From Cetobacterium somerae ATCC BAA-474 (lineage in GTDB: Bacteria > Fusobacteriota > Fusobacteriia > Fusobacteriales > Fusobacteriaceae), in contig NZ_KI518074.1 of assembly GCF_000479045.1 (NCBI RefSeq), positions 1-45,972 of the forward strand: a stretch of DNA of 45,972 bases. Reading direction: 5' to 3'. Below are positions 18,136 through 26,875 of the stretch, one piece after another. How positions within the stretch are numbered: position 1 is the stretch's first letter; every line of letters begins with the position of its first letter. The translations under genes were made by a program, and so were the position numbers. The notes under the pieces were generated by a model. The model did no database searches. It was given only the letters and a program-made list of their open reading frames with translations, and was not told where the DNA came from.

Positions 18136-18360
18136 TTACTTATTTGACTCAATGTAGTTTACAACGTCTTGAACAGTTTTAATTTTTTCTGCTTCTGTAT
18201 CAGGAATCTCTACGTCGAACTCCTCTTCGAAAGCCATTATTAACTCAACTGTATCTAATGAATCTGCTCCTAAATCCTCTACGAAGTTTGCCTCTAAAGT
18301 TACTTGATCAGCGTCTACTCCTAATTGCTCTACAACTATTTCTCTTATTTTATCTAACAT
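18136..18360 (-). CDS. acpP: Acyl carrier protein
   Basis: Small acidic carrier that holds growing acyl chains on 4'-phosphopantetheine. The 74 residues are full length. The attachment site is the Ser of [18 protein letters not shown] near residue 35. It sits between fabD and fabF, has its own promoter just upstream, and is followed by a partial terminator, consistent with a need for much more ACP than enzyme. Confidence 0.97.
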   Translation of the reverse strand: MLDKIREIVVEQLGVDADQVTLEANFVEDLGADSLDTVELIMAFEEEFDVEIPDTEAEKIKTVQDVVNYIESNK

Positions 18361-18397
18361 GTGTTTTCCTCCTAATTTTTAAATTATTTATATTAAT

Positions 18398-18426
18398 ATA
18401 TTAGCAAATTTAATATATTTTTTCAA
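18398..18426 (-). promoter_or_regulatory. acpP promoter
   Basis: Minus strand -35 TTGAAA (18421-18426) and -10 TAATAT (18398-18403) with a 17-base spacer, in the gap between fabD and acpP. Confidence 0.75.
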
Positions 18427-18446
18427 GTTTTATAATCTTTAGTATT

Positions 18447-19352
18447 TTATACTAAATCTGAAAGTTTTTCAATATTGATAACTTCAATCTCTTTATCAAT
18501 CTTTTTTATTAAACCATTTAATACTTTTCCTGGTCCAATTTCATATATGGTAGTTACTCCTGCTTCTTTTAAAGCTAATATTGTATCAACCCATTTTACT
18601 GGTCCAAAGCTTTGTCTATATAATTCATCTTTTAATTCATCAACTTTTGTAATCTCTTTTGCTGTTGTATTAGCAATTAAAACTACTGAAGAATCTTCAA
18701 ATTTAAATTCTTCTAAAGCTTCTTTTAATATTTCACCAGCTGGCTGCATTAAGCTTGAGTGAAATGGTCCAGAAACTGATAGTTCCATAGCTCTTCTTGC
18801 TCCTGCTTCTTTTAAAGCTATACAAGCTTTTCCTATCGCTTCTTTTTCTCCCGCTATTACAGTTTGCTTAGGTTCATTGAAGTTAACTGCCTCAGCTATT
18901 CCGTCTACTGATTTTAAAGTTTCAACTATTTTATCAGCATCAAGTCCAATTATCGCTGCCATTGTTCCTGCAACTTCTCCTGATACCTTGCTCATTGCTT
19001 TTCCTCTTAAAGAAGTTAGCTTTACAGCATCTTCCATAGATAAAAATCCTGCTGATCCAATTGCTGCATACTCTCCTACAGAGTGCCCTGCTACATAATT
19101 TGGCTCAATTCCTTTTTCTCTTAACATTTTTTCTAAAACTAAACTCATTGCTACTATTGCAGGTTGAGTATTCTTAGTATCTTTTAATTCTTCTTCACTA
19201 CCTTCAAACATAACTGATTTCAAATCAAAATCTAAATTAGAGAAGATTTTATCAAACTCTTTTTTAGCTAATTCATTATTTTCATAAAGTTCTTTTCCCA
19301 TGCCAACATACTGTGTTCCTTGACCTGGAAAAACAAAAGCTATTTTGCTCAT
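18447..19352 (-). CDS. fabD: Malonyl-CoA:ACP transacylase
   Basis: Transfers malonyl from CoA to ACP, supplying the extender for FabH and FabF. The 301 residues show FPGQGTQYVGMG at the start, the nucleophile elbow AGHSVGEYAA near residue 90, and the catalytic His in SGPFHSSLM near 200. The order fabH-fabD-acpP-fabF is the usual cluster without fabG or fabZ, which must lie elsewhere. A consensus promoter lies between fabH and fabD. Confidence 0.96.
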   Translation of the reverse strand: MSKIAFVFPGQGTQYVGMGKELYENNELAKKEFDKIFSNLDFDLKSVMFEGSEEELKDTKNTQPAIVAMSLVLEKMLREKGIEPNYVAGHSVGEYAAIGSAGFLSMEDAVKLTSLRGKAMSKVSGEVAGTMAAIIGLDADKIVETLKSVDGIAEAVNFNEPKQTVIAGEKEAIGKACIALKEAGARRAMELSVSGPFHSSLMQPAGEILKEALEEFKFEDSSVVLIANTTAKEITKVDELKDELYRQSFGPVKWVDTILALKEAGVTTIYEIGPGKVLNGLIKKIDKEIEVINIEKLSDLV

Positions 19353-19387
19353 ATTAACTCCTTTTTTATAAATAACATGTGTTTTTT

Positions 19388-19416
19388 AATATACCATATT
19401 ATTACTACTCTGTCAA
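19388..19416 (-). promoter_or_regulatory. fabD promoter
   Basis: Minus strand -35 TTGACA (19411-19416) and -10 TATATT (19388-19393), spacer 17, a near-perfect promoter inside the fatty acid cluster. Confidence 0.82.
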
Positions 19417-19424
19417 TTTTAAAT

Positions 19425-20417
19425 TTAGTAAGACCACTTAATTATCATTGAAGCATATGTTAATCCTGCTCCAAATCCTGTTAATGCTATTGTATCTCCT
19501 TTTTTTACAAGACCTTTATCTAAAGCTTCACCTAAAGCTAATCCAATTGAAGCTGATGATGTATTCCCTAATTTATTTAAGTTTAAATAAAACTTATCCA
19601 TTGGAATTTCTAATCTTTTTGAAGCTGCCTCTATTATTCTAACATTCGCTTGATGTGGAAATACCATATCTATATTTTCTGCTTTTAAATTAGCTCCCTC
19701 TAACGCTTCTAATGTTGCTTTTGGAAGAGCTTTTACAGCAAATTTAAATACATCTTGTCCTTTCATTTGTAAGAAATTTGATCTCTCATCTAAAACTTCT
19801 TGACTTAACGGTTTTCTTGTTCCTCCTGCTGGTGTTCTAAGAGCTCCTTTTACATCAGCTTCCGCTCCTAAGAACTGTGATAACATTCCGTATCCCTCTT
19901 CTACTTCAGCTACTACTGCTGCTGCTGCTCCATCTCCAAATAAAACACAAGTATTTCTATCTTGCATATCTACACACTTAGATAGAACCTCTGCTCCTAT
20001 TACTAATATTCTTTTATTCATTCCAGAAGCAATTAAACCTTTTGCCATCGTTAAAGCATAAACAAATCCACTACATGCTGCATTTATATCTACTGCTGCT
20101 GCGTTTATAGCTCCTATTAACTCTTGTACAACACATGCTGTACTTTGAATTGGATAATCAGGCGTTGTTGTTGCTAGAATTATCATATCAATATCTTCTG
20201 CAGAAAGTCCTGCTTTTTCTAAAGCTTTTTTTGATGCTTCTGCTCCTAAGTCTGATGTGGCTTGATCTGCACTTGCAAACCTTCTTTCTTCTATTCCTGT
20301 TCTTGTTCTAATCCACTCATCTGATGTATCTATAATTTTTTCAAAATCAAAATTTGTCATTACATTTTCTGGAACATAAGTTCCTAACCCTATTATACCT
20401 ACATTTTTAAGCTTCAT
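19425..20417 (-). CDS. fabH: 3-oxoacyl-ACP synthase III
   Basis: Starts fatty acid synthesis by condensing acyl-CoA (often acetyl-CoA) with malonyl-ACP. The 330 residues carry the catalytic Cys in NAACSGFVYAL near 113, His in FPHQANVRI near 250, and Asn in LGNTSSASIG near 285. It overlaps the 3' end of plsX by 11 bases with a GGAGG site inside plsX, so plsX and fabH are coupled. Primer preference (straight or branched) cannot be read from the sequence. Confidence 0.96.
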   Translation of the reverse strand: MKLKNVGIIGLGTYVPENVMTNFDFEKIIDTSDEWIRTRTGIEERRFASADQATSDLGAEASKKALEKAGLSAEDIDMIILATTTPDYPIQSTACVVQELIGAINAAAVDINAACSGFVYALTMAKGLIASGMNKRILVIGAEVLSKCVDMQDRNTCVLFGDGAAAAVVAEVEEGYGMLSQFLGAEADVKGALRTPAGGTRKPLSQEVLDERSNFLQMKGQDVFKFAVKALPKATLEALEGANLKAENIDMVFPHQANVRIIEAASKRLEIPMDKFYLNLNKLGNTSSASIGLALGEALDKGLVKKGDTIALTGFGAGLTYASMIIKWSY

Positions 20418-21423
20418 CGCTTCCTCCTTGATTCTGTTTCATTACCTCTGTTAATCTATCTATAAATTTGTCTTCTGCAAACTTATTGGCAACTTTTAAA
20501 GCATTTTTGATTCCTCTAGCTGTTGAGTTTCCATGAGCCTTTATAGAAATTCCATTTATTCCTAAAAAAAGAGCTCCTCCATACTCAGATGAATCCAGCT
20601 TTCCTTTTAATTTTTTTAAAATAGGTTTTAATAAAAGAGCCCCTATTTTTCCTAAAGTACTTTTATTTATTTCTTCTTTTAAAATTGAAAATATAAATTT
20701 AGCAGTTCCTTCTGCTGTTTTTAAAACCATATTTCCAGTAAAACCATCAGCTACAATGACGTCGACTTCTCCATCCATCATCTCTCTACTTTCAATGTTT
20801 CCTATAAAATTTATTTTATCATTACTTTTCAAAAGATGGAAGGCCTCTCTTGTAATTTCATTACCTTTTCCTTCTTCAGTTCCTATATTAAGCAATCCAA
20901 CTTTAGCATTTGAAACACCAAACATCTCTTCATAATATAGAGTTCCCATTGTTGCAAATTGATTTATAAACTCAGGTCTACAATCAGCATTTGCTCCCAC
21001 ATCCATTAAAACAATATCTCTTTTTTTACTTGGAAATATTGTTGTTATTGCTGGTCTTAAAACTCCTTTTATTCTTCTAAGTTTAAGTTGACTAGCACTT
21101 ATTAATGCTCCTGTATTTCCTGCTGAAACTGATGCTTCAACCTCTCCAGATTTCACTAATTCTAACATTCTATTCATAGACGAGTCTTTTTTAGTTCTTA
21201 CAGCTGACATTGGATCATCTGTCATCTCAATAATTTCTCTAGCATCGTAAATTTCTATTCTATTTTTATCATAAGTATACTTCTCTAATTCTTCTTGTAT
21301 TTTTTCTTTTTTTCCAACTAAAACCACAGTTAAACCTTTTAGTTCATCCAAAGCTTGTATAGCACCTTTTACTGTTTCTAAAGGCGCAAAATCTCCACCC
21401 ATGGCATCTAAAGCAATTCTCAT
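20407..21423 (-). CDS. plsX: Phosphate acyltransferase PlsX
   Basis: Converts acyl-ACP to acyl-phosphate, the donor for PlsY in membrane phospholipid synthesis; a peripheral membrane enzyme. The 338 residues start with IALDAMGGDFAPLETVKGA and include SAGNTGALI and DGFTGNMVLKT, the standard PlsX motifs. It starts the plsX-fabH pair, and is separated from rpmF by a terminator. Confidence 0.96.
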   Translation of the reverse strand: MRIALDAMGGDFAPLETVKGAIQALDELKGLTVVLVGKKEKIQEELEKYTYDKNRIEIYDAREIIEMTDDPMSAVRTKKDSSMNRMLELVKSGEVEASVSAGNTGALISASQLKLRRIKGVLRPAITTIFPSKKRDIVLMDVGANADCRPEFINQFATMGTLYYEEMFGVSNAKVGLLNIGTEEGKGNEITREAFHLLKSNDKINFIGNIESREMMDGEVDVIVADGFTGNMVLKTAEGTAKFIFSILKEEINKSTLGKIGALLLKPILKKLKGKLDSSEYGGALFLGINGISIKAHGNSTARGIKNALKVANKFAEDKFIDRLTEVMKQNQGGSDEA

Positions 21424-21481
21424 ATTTTCTCCTCAATCAATATATAATTATTAACTATTATATCATATTTTTGGAAATAAA

Positions 21482-21514
21482 AAAAAGCAAGATTTAACTA
21501 TCCCGCTTTTTTTT
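21482..21514 (-). terminator. Terminator after rpmF
   Basis: Minus-strand stem GCGGGAT / ATCTTGC (with two G-T pairs) flanked by A and T runs. It separates the yceD-rpmF unit from plsX. Confidence 0.7.
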
Positions 21515-21522
21515 ATAAGATA

Positions 21523-21705
21523 TTACTCTACTTCTGTAGCTAATACTTGCTTTCCGTTGTAATCTCCACATGCAAGACAAACTCTGTGCGGTCTTCTTGG
21601 TGCTCCACATTTGTCACAAGTTGCTAAAGTAGAACCTGTTAATGCGTGGTGAGATCTTCTCATGTTTTTCTTAGCTTTCGAAGTTTTCTTCTTAGGTACT
21701 GCCAT
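21523..21705 (-). CDS. rpmF: 50S ribosomal protein L32
   Basis: Ribosomal protein of 60 residues beginning [17 protein letters not shown], with a zinc-ribbon CDKCG...CLACG. This is the cysteine-containing (C+) form of L32, which needs zinc. It follows the DUF177 gene by 36 bases, the usual yceD-rpmF-plsX order. Confidence 0.97.
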   Translation of the reverse strand: MAVPKKKTSKAKKNMRRSHHALTGSTLATCDKCGAPRRPHRVCLACGDYNGKQVLATEVE

Positions 21706-21741
21706 CTTAGTTTCCCTCCTAATACATTCATATTTAAAAAT

Positions 21742-22224
21742 TTAAAATTTTATGTCTAATAATTGCTGCCATCTTGGGTCAACATCCTCTTTAGAGTATT
21801 TTTCTACTTCAGAAGTATCTGAACACTCTGGAAGACATGCCTCATATTGTGACAAATCAAGTATTATATATTCTCTAACCAGATCAGAGATATCTATTTC
21901 GCTGTTTATAGCTTCTTCAAAATGTTTGTCTCCAAACTCCTCTTCTGGCTTCAGACTAGATATATACTTAGAATATTCTTTTGGATCTAGATATTCTCCT
22001 TTAAATTCTCCTTGAATTAAAGGTTCTATTTCTGCTAAACATCTAACACACTCTAATCTTAGTACTGTTCTATAAGACCCTTCAATTACATAACCATTTC
22101 CCTCTTTATAGGCTTTTCCTTTTATAGTTACACCCTCTGGAGTGTCCATAGAATCCATAGTCTTCTCAACATAATCAAAGGCTACCTCTGATTCATTAAT
22201 AATTTCACTAAGCTTGATTATCAA
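21742..22224 (-). CDS. yceD: DUF177 (YceD) family protein
   Basis: Protein of 160 residues of the YceD/DUF177 family, whose gene almost always precedes rpmF; the family has been tied to 23S rRNA accumulation. Visible features are a beta-rich N-terminal half, LECVRCLAEIEPL (a CxxC pair), a long acidic middle, CLPEC, and the family ending DPRWQQLLDIKF. The two CxxC/CxxxC pairs may bind zinc. A near-consensus promoter is directly upstream. Confidence 0.88.
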   Translation of the reverse strand: MIIKLSEIINESEVAFDYVEKTMDSMDTPEGVTIKGKAYKEGNGYVIEGSYRTVLRLECVRCLAEIEPLIQGEFKGEYLDPKEYSKYISSLKPEEEFGDKHFEEAINSEIDISDLVREYIILDLSQYEACLPECSDTSEVEKYSKEDVDPRWQQLLDIKF

Positions 22225-22256
22225 TGTTATCCTCCTTATAATTACAATACCTTAAT

Positions 22257-22285
22257 ATTTTACTAGTTTTTTTAAAGGTTGTCAA
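22257..22285 (-). promoter_or_regulatory. Promoter of the yceD-rpmF operon
   Basis: Minus strand -35 TTGACA (22280-22285) and -10 TAAAAT (22257-22262) with a 17-base spacer. The -35 box is part of a 9-bp inverted repeat (AAAGGTTGT / ACAACCTTT, 22274-22307) that may also slow transcription arriving from ychF. Confidence 0.82.
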
Positions 22286-22313
22286 GTAATTTTTCTTAAC
22301 AACCTTTTATATT

Positions 22314-23408
22314 TTATACATTAAATAAAAACTCCATTAAGTCCCCATCTTTTACAATGTATTCTTTTCCTTCTAGTCTTAGAACTCCTGCTTCTTGAGC
22401 TCCTTTCCATCCAGAACACTTTATAAAGTCCTCATATCCAACTACTTTTGCTCTAATAAATCCTCTTTCAAAATCTGTATGGATTTCTCCAGCTGCCTTT
22501 GGAGCTGTATCTCCTATCTTTATAGTCCACGCTCTTACTTCTTTTACTCCTGCTGTGAAATAAGTTTGTAGTCCTAATAGTTTAAATCCTGCTCTGATTA
22601 ATCTATTTAATCCTGGCTCTTCTACTCCTAAAGCCTCTAAAAACTCTTTTTTATCCTCTTCTTCCATCTCTTGAAGTTCTGATTCTACTTTTGCAGATAC
22701 TACAACAACTTCTGCTCCTAAACCTGCTGCATATTCTTTTACCTTTTCTACATATTCATTTCCTGTAGCTAATTCATCTTCTGATACATTTGCTGCAAAC
22801 ATCATTGGCTTTTGTGTTAAAAGTTGATATGTTCTCATTAACTCTTGCTCTTCAGGTGTTAATGCAAGTGTTCTTAACATCTTATACTCATCTAAATGTG
22901 CTTTACACTTTTCTAAAACTGGCATTAATGCTAAAGCTTCTTTATTTTTTGCTTTGAACAATTTTGATTGCTTTTCTATAGCTTTTTCAACAGTTTCCAC
23001 ATCAGCTAAAATAAGTTCTCCGTTTATAATTTCAATATCTCTTATCGGATCTACACTTCCACTTACGTGAATAATGTTCTCATCTTCAAAACATCTAACA
23101 ACTTGACAAATTGCAGCAGTAGTTCTAATGTTTGATAGGAATTTATTTCCTAGACCTTCACCTTTTGCTGCTCCTTCAACTAAACCTGCAATATCCACAA
23201 ATTCAACTGTTGCGTGCTGAACTCTTTGAGGATTTATTATTTTTGATAACTCATCTAATCTTTGATCTGGAACTGTTACCATTCCTACGTTTGGTTCTAT
23301 TGTACAGAACGGATAGTTTGCTGCTTCTGCCGCTCCAGCTTTTGTTATTGCGTTAAAAAGAGTTGACTTTCCAACATTTGGAAGTCCTACTATTCCTATA
23401 CCTATCAT
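22314..23408 (-). CDS. ychF: Ribosome-binding ATPase YchF
   Basis: Obg-related P-loop NTPase that prefers ATP and binds ribosomes; linked to stress adaptation. The 364 residues begin [19 protein letters not shown] (G1), followed by [12 protein letters not shown] (switch I), [17 protein letters not shown] (G3), the NVSED-type G4 region, and a C-terminal TGS domain ending in [12 protein letters not shown]. It stands alone between the lysine transporter gene and yceD. Confidence 0.96.
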   Translation of the reverse strand: MIGIGIVGLPNVGKSTLFNAITKAGAAEAANYPFCTIEPNVGMVTVPDQRLDELSKIINPQRVQHATVEFVDIAGLVEGAAKGEGLGNKFLSNIRTTAAICQVVRCFEDENIIHVSGSVDPIRDIEIINGELILADVETVEKAIEKQSKLFKAKNKEALALMPVLEKCKAHLDEYKMLRTLALTPEEQELMRTYQLLTQKPMMFAANVSEDELATGNEYVEKVKEYAAGLGAEVVVVSAKVESELQEMEEEDKKEFLEALGVEEPGLNRLIRAGFKLLGLQTYFTAGVKEVRAWTIKIGDTAPKAAGEIHTDFERGFIRAKVVGYEDFIKCSGWKGAQEAGVLRLEGKEYIVKDGDLMEFLFNV

Positions 23409-23474
23409 TTTAGAGATTCCTCCTGAAATTTTATTTTACTTTAGATTTTACCATATATAAAACCTTTTGTAAAT

Positions 23475-23506
23475 AAAAAAACCCTCACTTTATTTAGTAA
23501 GGGTTT
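23475..23506 (-). terminator. Terminator after the lysine transporter gene
   Basis: Minus-strand hairpin AAACCCTTACT / AGTGAGGGTTT with one mismatch and a following T run, between the transporter stop and the ychF start. Confidence 0.85.
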
Positions 23507-23512
23507 TAATTT

Positions 23513-24997
23513 TTAAGCTTTTTCACCTACACAATTTTCTACAGTTGCCTTTTTTAATCTTACTTTTGGTTCACTTGGTAATCCAAATCTTGGAATAAAT
23601 CTATCTAATCCTGTTAATGTTGCTATTAAAATTGTTGATACTGCTATTAATGCTAAGAAATTGAATTTGATTATATCCATTGCACTAAATTTATATAATG
23701 GATAAACAGCTTGAGCTATTCCTAAATAAAATCCTATATATACATGCCATGGAATTAGTTGTGATCCAAACACTCCTAGAGCATCACTAAATGTCGCATT
23801 TCTAAGTCTTAATGTTTCAATATCCTCTGGTGAACCTTCAACATTTTTCTCAACAATCTCTCTTATAATTGGTCCCATAGTAACTATCTGAGCCATCTCA
23901 TCTGCTAAACCAGCATTTCCTAATATAGATAGTACTCCATTACAAAACATCAATTGTCTTACATTTTTTGAAACTGCAACCACTATATTTGATAACGGTC
24001 TAAACGCATCCATCAACTTCATTATTCCACCGAATGCTGCAACCCACATCATCATTACAATTACCCAAGATCCTGCACCCTCAAATCCAGAATATAGTAG
24101 ATTTAAAAATGCACCTGTACTTTCAACTGTTCCTGCAAACATACCTAATATATATGCTGCAAATATTCCTATGAACAAACATAAAAGTGTTGTTAATCCT
24201 CTAAACGCTGCTATCAAAACAAGAATTAATGGTATTATCATATAAGTTGGTACACCTGTTTTTACTTGATTTAGTAACGTAACTGCAGACTCTCTTTTTT
24301 CAGCAAGTACTGTCCAAACCTCTTCTGGTATTTGTCCAATAGCTGTTGCTGCATCTCCTGTAGTTGTAGGTAATCCCATTGCTACTCCAGCTACATAAAA
24401 AGCTACAATTCCTAATATTAAAACTAGTCCAGACCAATATCCTTGGTGTCTTATTCTCTTTATTACTTCAACTTTTTGAATTCCAGAACTTACAATTGTT
24501 GTATCTGATATAAGTCCTATGTTATCTCCAAAACATGCTCCACCAGCTATTGCTCCTACTGTTAAAGCAATATTCCCTCCAACAATATGGTTAAGCCATA
24601 AAAATATCGGTGCACAAGCAGCAAATGTTCCCCAGCTTGTTCCTGTTGCTATTGATAAAACTGATGTTACGATTATTCCTACAACTGCTACTGTTCTCCC
24701 TGTCAATCCCACATTTAAAGCTAAATTTATAATAGAAGCTCCAACCCCTGTTGACATGAACACTTCTGCCATAGCATATGCTACCATTAAAATAAAAAAT
24801 GCAACCTGCATCTCTTTTGCATTATTTATAACTGCTTCAATTATATCATTTACTTTCTTCTTTTCAACAAATCCTGCAACTAATGCTGCATATACTGTTG
24901 CTATAGGTGCTGCTATTAAAGCATCATATCCCATAAACATTAACATTGCTAATATAGCAACTGGACTTAATTTTAATAGTTCTGTTATTCTGTTCAT
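23513..24997 (-). CDS. lysW: NhaC-family transporter, probable lysine transporter LysW
   Basis: Integral membrane protein of 494 residues, about a dozen hydrophobic segments, of the NhaC Na+/H+ antiporter family; motifs such as ATGTSWGTFAACAPIF and GACFGDNIGLISDTTI are typical. By homology alone it would be called a sodium/proton antiporter. A lysine riboswitch with an intrinsic terminator fills its leader, and NhaC relatives under lysine riboswitches have been predicted to import lysine (LysW), so I infer lysine uptake. The start is ATG 24997, preceded by TTGGAGG seven bases upstream; an upstream in-frame start at 25036 would lie before that ribosome site. Confidence 0.85.
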   Translation of the reverse strand: MNRITELLKLSPVAILAMLMFMGYDALIAAPIATVYAALVAGFVEKKKVNDIIEAVINNAKEMQVAFFILMVAYAMAEVFMSTGVGASIINLALNVGLTGRTVAVVGIIVTSVLSIATGTSWGTFAACAPIFLWLNHIVGGNIALTVGAIAGGACFGDNIGLISDTTIVSSGIQKVEVIKRIRHQGYWSGLVLILGIVAFYVAGVAMGLPTTTGDAATAIGQIPEEVWTVLAEKRESAVTLLNQVKTGVPTYMIIPLILVLIAAFRGLTTLLCLFIGIFAAYILGMFAGTVESTGAFLNLLYSGFEGAGSWVIVMMMWVAAFGGIMKLMDAFRPLSNIVVAVSKNVRQLMFCNGVLSILGNAGLADEMAQIVTMGPIIREIVEKNVEGSPEDIETLRLRNATFSDALGVFGSQLIPWHVYIGFYLGIAQAVYPLYKFSAMDIIKFNFLALIAVSTILIATLTGLDRFIPRFGLPSEPKVRLKKATVENCVGEKA

Positions 24998-25049
24998 CCT
25001 AAAACCTCCAAGTTTAATTTTATATTTTAGTTTCACTGAAATTTTAGGT

Positions 25050-25080
25050 AAAAAAAACTACCGTATGGAAAATACGGTAG
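25050..25080 (-). terminator. Riboswitch terminator in the lysW leader
   Basis: Minus-strand stem CTACCGTAT / ATACGGTAG with a 5-base loop and eight Ts. It lies between the lysine aptamer and the coding region, so lysine binding is expected to favour termination. Confidence 0.9.
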
Positions 25081-25103
25081 CTAATCTGCAAAATATATCA
25101 CAA

Positions 25104-25280
25104 ATTTTGGATAGCACAACACCAGATTCTATCTGATGACAGTCATATGAATATTTTTCACATGCCCAACAAAGATTTTTGACTTAATCTTCATTTCGGC
25201 GAACTTCCCTTTCTCTCAACTTCAGCGCTCTGTCCAGCTCTATTGAGTTACTCTTGTTATTCGCAACCTCTACCTAAAAT
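25104..25280 (-). ncRNA. Lysine riboswitch aptamer
   Basis: The 336-base gap before lysW holds a structured leader on the minus strand. The five-way-junction core motifs of the L box are present in order: GGTAGAGGTTGCG, AACAAGAGTAA, AAGGGAAGTTCGCCGAAA, GGGCATGTG and ACTGTCA. The closing helix P1 pairs ATTTTaGGTAG (25270-25280) with CTATCcAAAAT (25104-25114), with one A-C mismatch. A terminator follows. L boxes bind lysine and usually switch biosynthesis or transport genes off. No aspartokinase or dapA gene is near; the only target is the transporter. Confidence 0.92.
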
Positions 25281-25333
25281 ATTAAATTTTCGAAACTTTA
25301 AATTATAGTATCATTATTTGTTTTCTCTGTCAA

Positions 25334-26854
25334 TTATTTTTTTATTAAAGAAACTCCATTCATTTCAGCTGGTTTCTCAATATTTAATATTTCTAACATT
25401 GTTGGAGCCACGTCAGCTAACTTTCCATGGTTTAGTTCTCCTTTAAAATTATTAGAAACATATATAAATGGTACCTCATTTGTTGTATGCGCAGTAAATG
25501 CCTCATTTGTTACTGGGTCTACCATTTTTTCAGCATTTCCATGGTCAGCTGTTATTAATACTGTTCCATCTAATTCTAGAACTTTATTAACAATCTCTCC
25601 CACACCTTTATCAACAGCTTTTATTGCTTTTACAGCTGCGTCAAATACACCAGTGTGTCCAACCATATCAGGATTAGCAAAGTTCATTACAATAACATCA
25701 AACTTATCAGAATCTAATGCTTCTAAAACTTTCTTTGTTAATTCTGGAGCTGACATTTCTGGTTGTAAGTCATATGTTGCAACTTTTGGAGATGCAACTA
25801 ATATTCTCTCTTCACCTTTGAATTCAGTTTCTTTTCCTCCGTTAAAGAAGAAAGTAACGTGTGCATACTTTTCAGTTTCAGCTGTTCTTAACTGAGTTAA
25901 GTTGTGATTTGATATAACTTCTCCTAAAGTGTTAGTTATGTCTTTATCTGTATAAATGATTTCTGCATCTATAGTTGAATCATACTGTCTCATGCAGTAG
26001 TATTTAGGCTCTAAATATTCTCTTTGGAATCCTTTAAAGTCTTTATCTGTTAAAGCTCTTGTTATTTGTCTAGCTCTATCTGGTCTGTAATTGAAATTAA
26101 TTACAACATCACCTTTTTTGATTTCTCCAGATTTTGTTAATAAAACTGGCTTTATAAATTCATCTGTTATTTTTTCAGCATATGAATCTTCTATAATTTG
26201 TTCAGGAGTTTTTTCAGTTACTTCTACTTTTCCAACTATAGCATCATAAGCCTTTTCTGTTCTATCCCAGTTAGTATCTCTATCCATTGAAAAATATCTT
26301 CCAGAAATAGTTGCAATTTCTCCTACTCCTATCTCTTTTATTTTTTCTTCTAATTTTTTTATAAACTCTAATCCTGAAGTAGGAGCAGTATCTCTTCCAT
26401 CCATAAATGCATGGATATATACTTTTGTTAATCCTGTTCTTTTTGCCATCTCTAATAATCCAAATAGGTGATTAATATGAGAGTGAACTCCTCCATCTGA
26501 TAAAAGTCCCATGAAATGAATTGCTTTATCATTATTTTTAGCATAGTTAAATGCTTCTACAACTTTAGCTTTTTCAAAAAATTCTCCATCTCTAATCTCT
26601 TTTGTAATTTCTACTAGAGGTTGATAAATAACTCTTCCAGCACCTAAATTTAAGTGTCCTACCTCAGAGTTACCCATTTGTCCTTCTGGTAATCCTACAG
26701 CTTCTCCAGATGCTTTTATTAATGTATGTGGATAAGTATTAAATAATCTTTCAAAATTTTCTGGTTTTGCTTCTGCAATAGCATTTTTTTCTGTTGCATT
26801 TGGGTTGTATCCCCAACCATCAAGAACCATTAACATTAAAGGTTTTTTAGCCAT
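25334..26854 (-). CDS. gpmI: 2,3-bisphosphoglycerate-independent phosphoglycerate mutase
   Basis: Interconverts 3- and 2-phosphoglycerate in glycolysis with a Mn-dependent phosphoserine mechanism. The 506 residues belong to the alkaline phosphatase superfamily: LMVLDGWGYNP at the start, the nucleophile Ser in GQMGNSEVGHLNLGAGR near residue 62, FMDGRDTAP, and the late TADHGNAEKM. It follows tpiA by 21 bases, so the two glycolytic genes are likely one transcript. Confidence 0.97.
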   Translation of the reverse strand: MAKKPLMLMVLDGWGYNPNATEKNAIAEAKPENFERLFNTYPHTLIKASGEAVGLPEGQMGNSEVGHLNLGAGRVIYQPLVEITKEIRDGEFFEKAKVVEAFNYAKNNDKAIHFMGLLSDGGVHSHINHLFGLLEMAKRTGLTKVYIHAFMDGRDTAPTSGLEFIKKLEEKIKEIGVGEIATISGRYFSMDRDTNWDRTEKAYDAIVGKVEVTEKTPEQIIEDSYAEKITDEFIKPVLLTKSGEIKKGDVVINFNYRPDRARQITRALTDKDFKGFQREYLEPKYYCMRQYDSTIDAEIIYTDKDITNTLGEVISNHNLTQLRTAETEKYAHVTFFFNGGKETEFKGEERILVASPKVATYDLQPEMSAPELTKKVLEALDSDKFDVIVMNFANPDMVGHTGVFDAAVKAIKAVDKGVGEIVNKVLELDGTVLITADHGNAEKMVDPVTNEAFTAHTTNEVPFIYVSNNFKGELNHGKLADVAPTMLEILNIEKPAEMNGVSLIKK

Positions 26855-26875
26855 TTTTTAGCCTCCTAATTTTTA

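Noticed and set aside
22264-22310. Inverted repeat AAAGGTTGT / ACAACCTTT as a ychF terminator
   Set aside because: On the minus strand it is followed by A's, not T's, and has a 16-base loop. The same sequence contains a consensus -35 box, so I report it as a promoter.
24519-25136. 205-residue plus-strand open frame opposite the lysine transporter gene
   Set aside because: It is the mirror of a membrane protein coding strand plus the riboswitch terminator. No ribosome site and no family resemblance.
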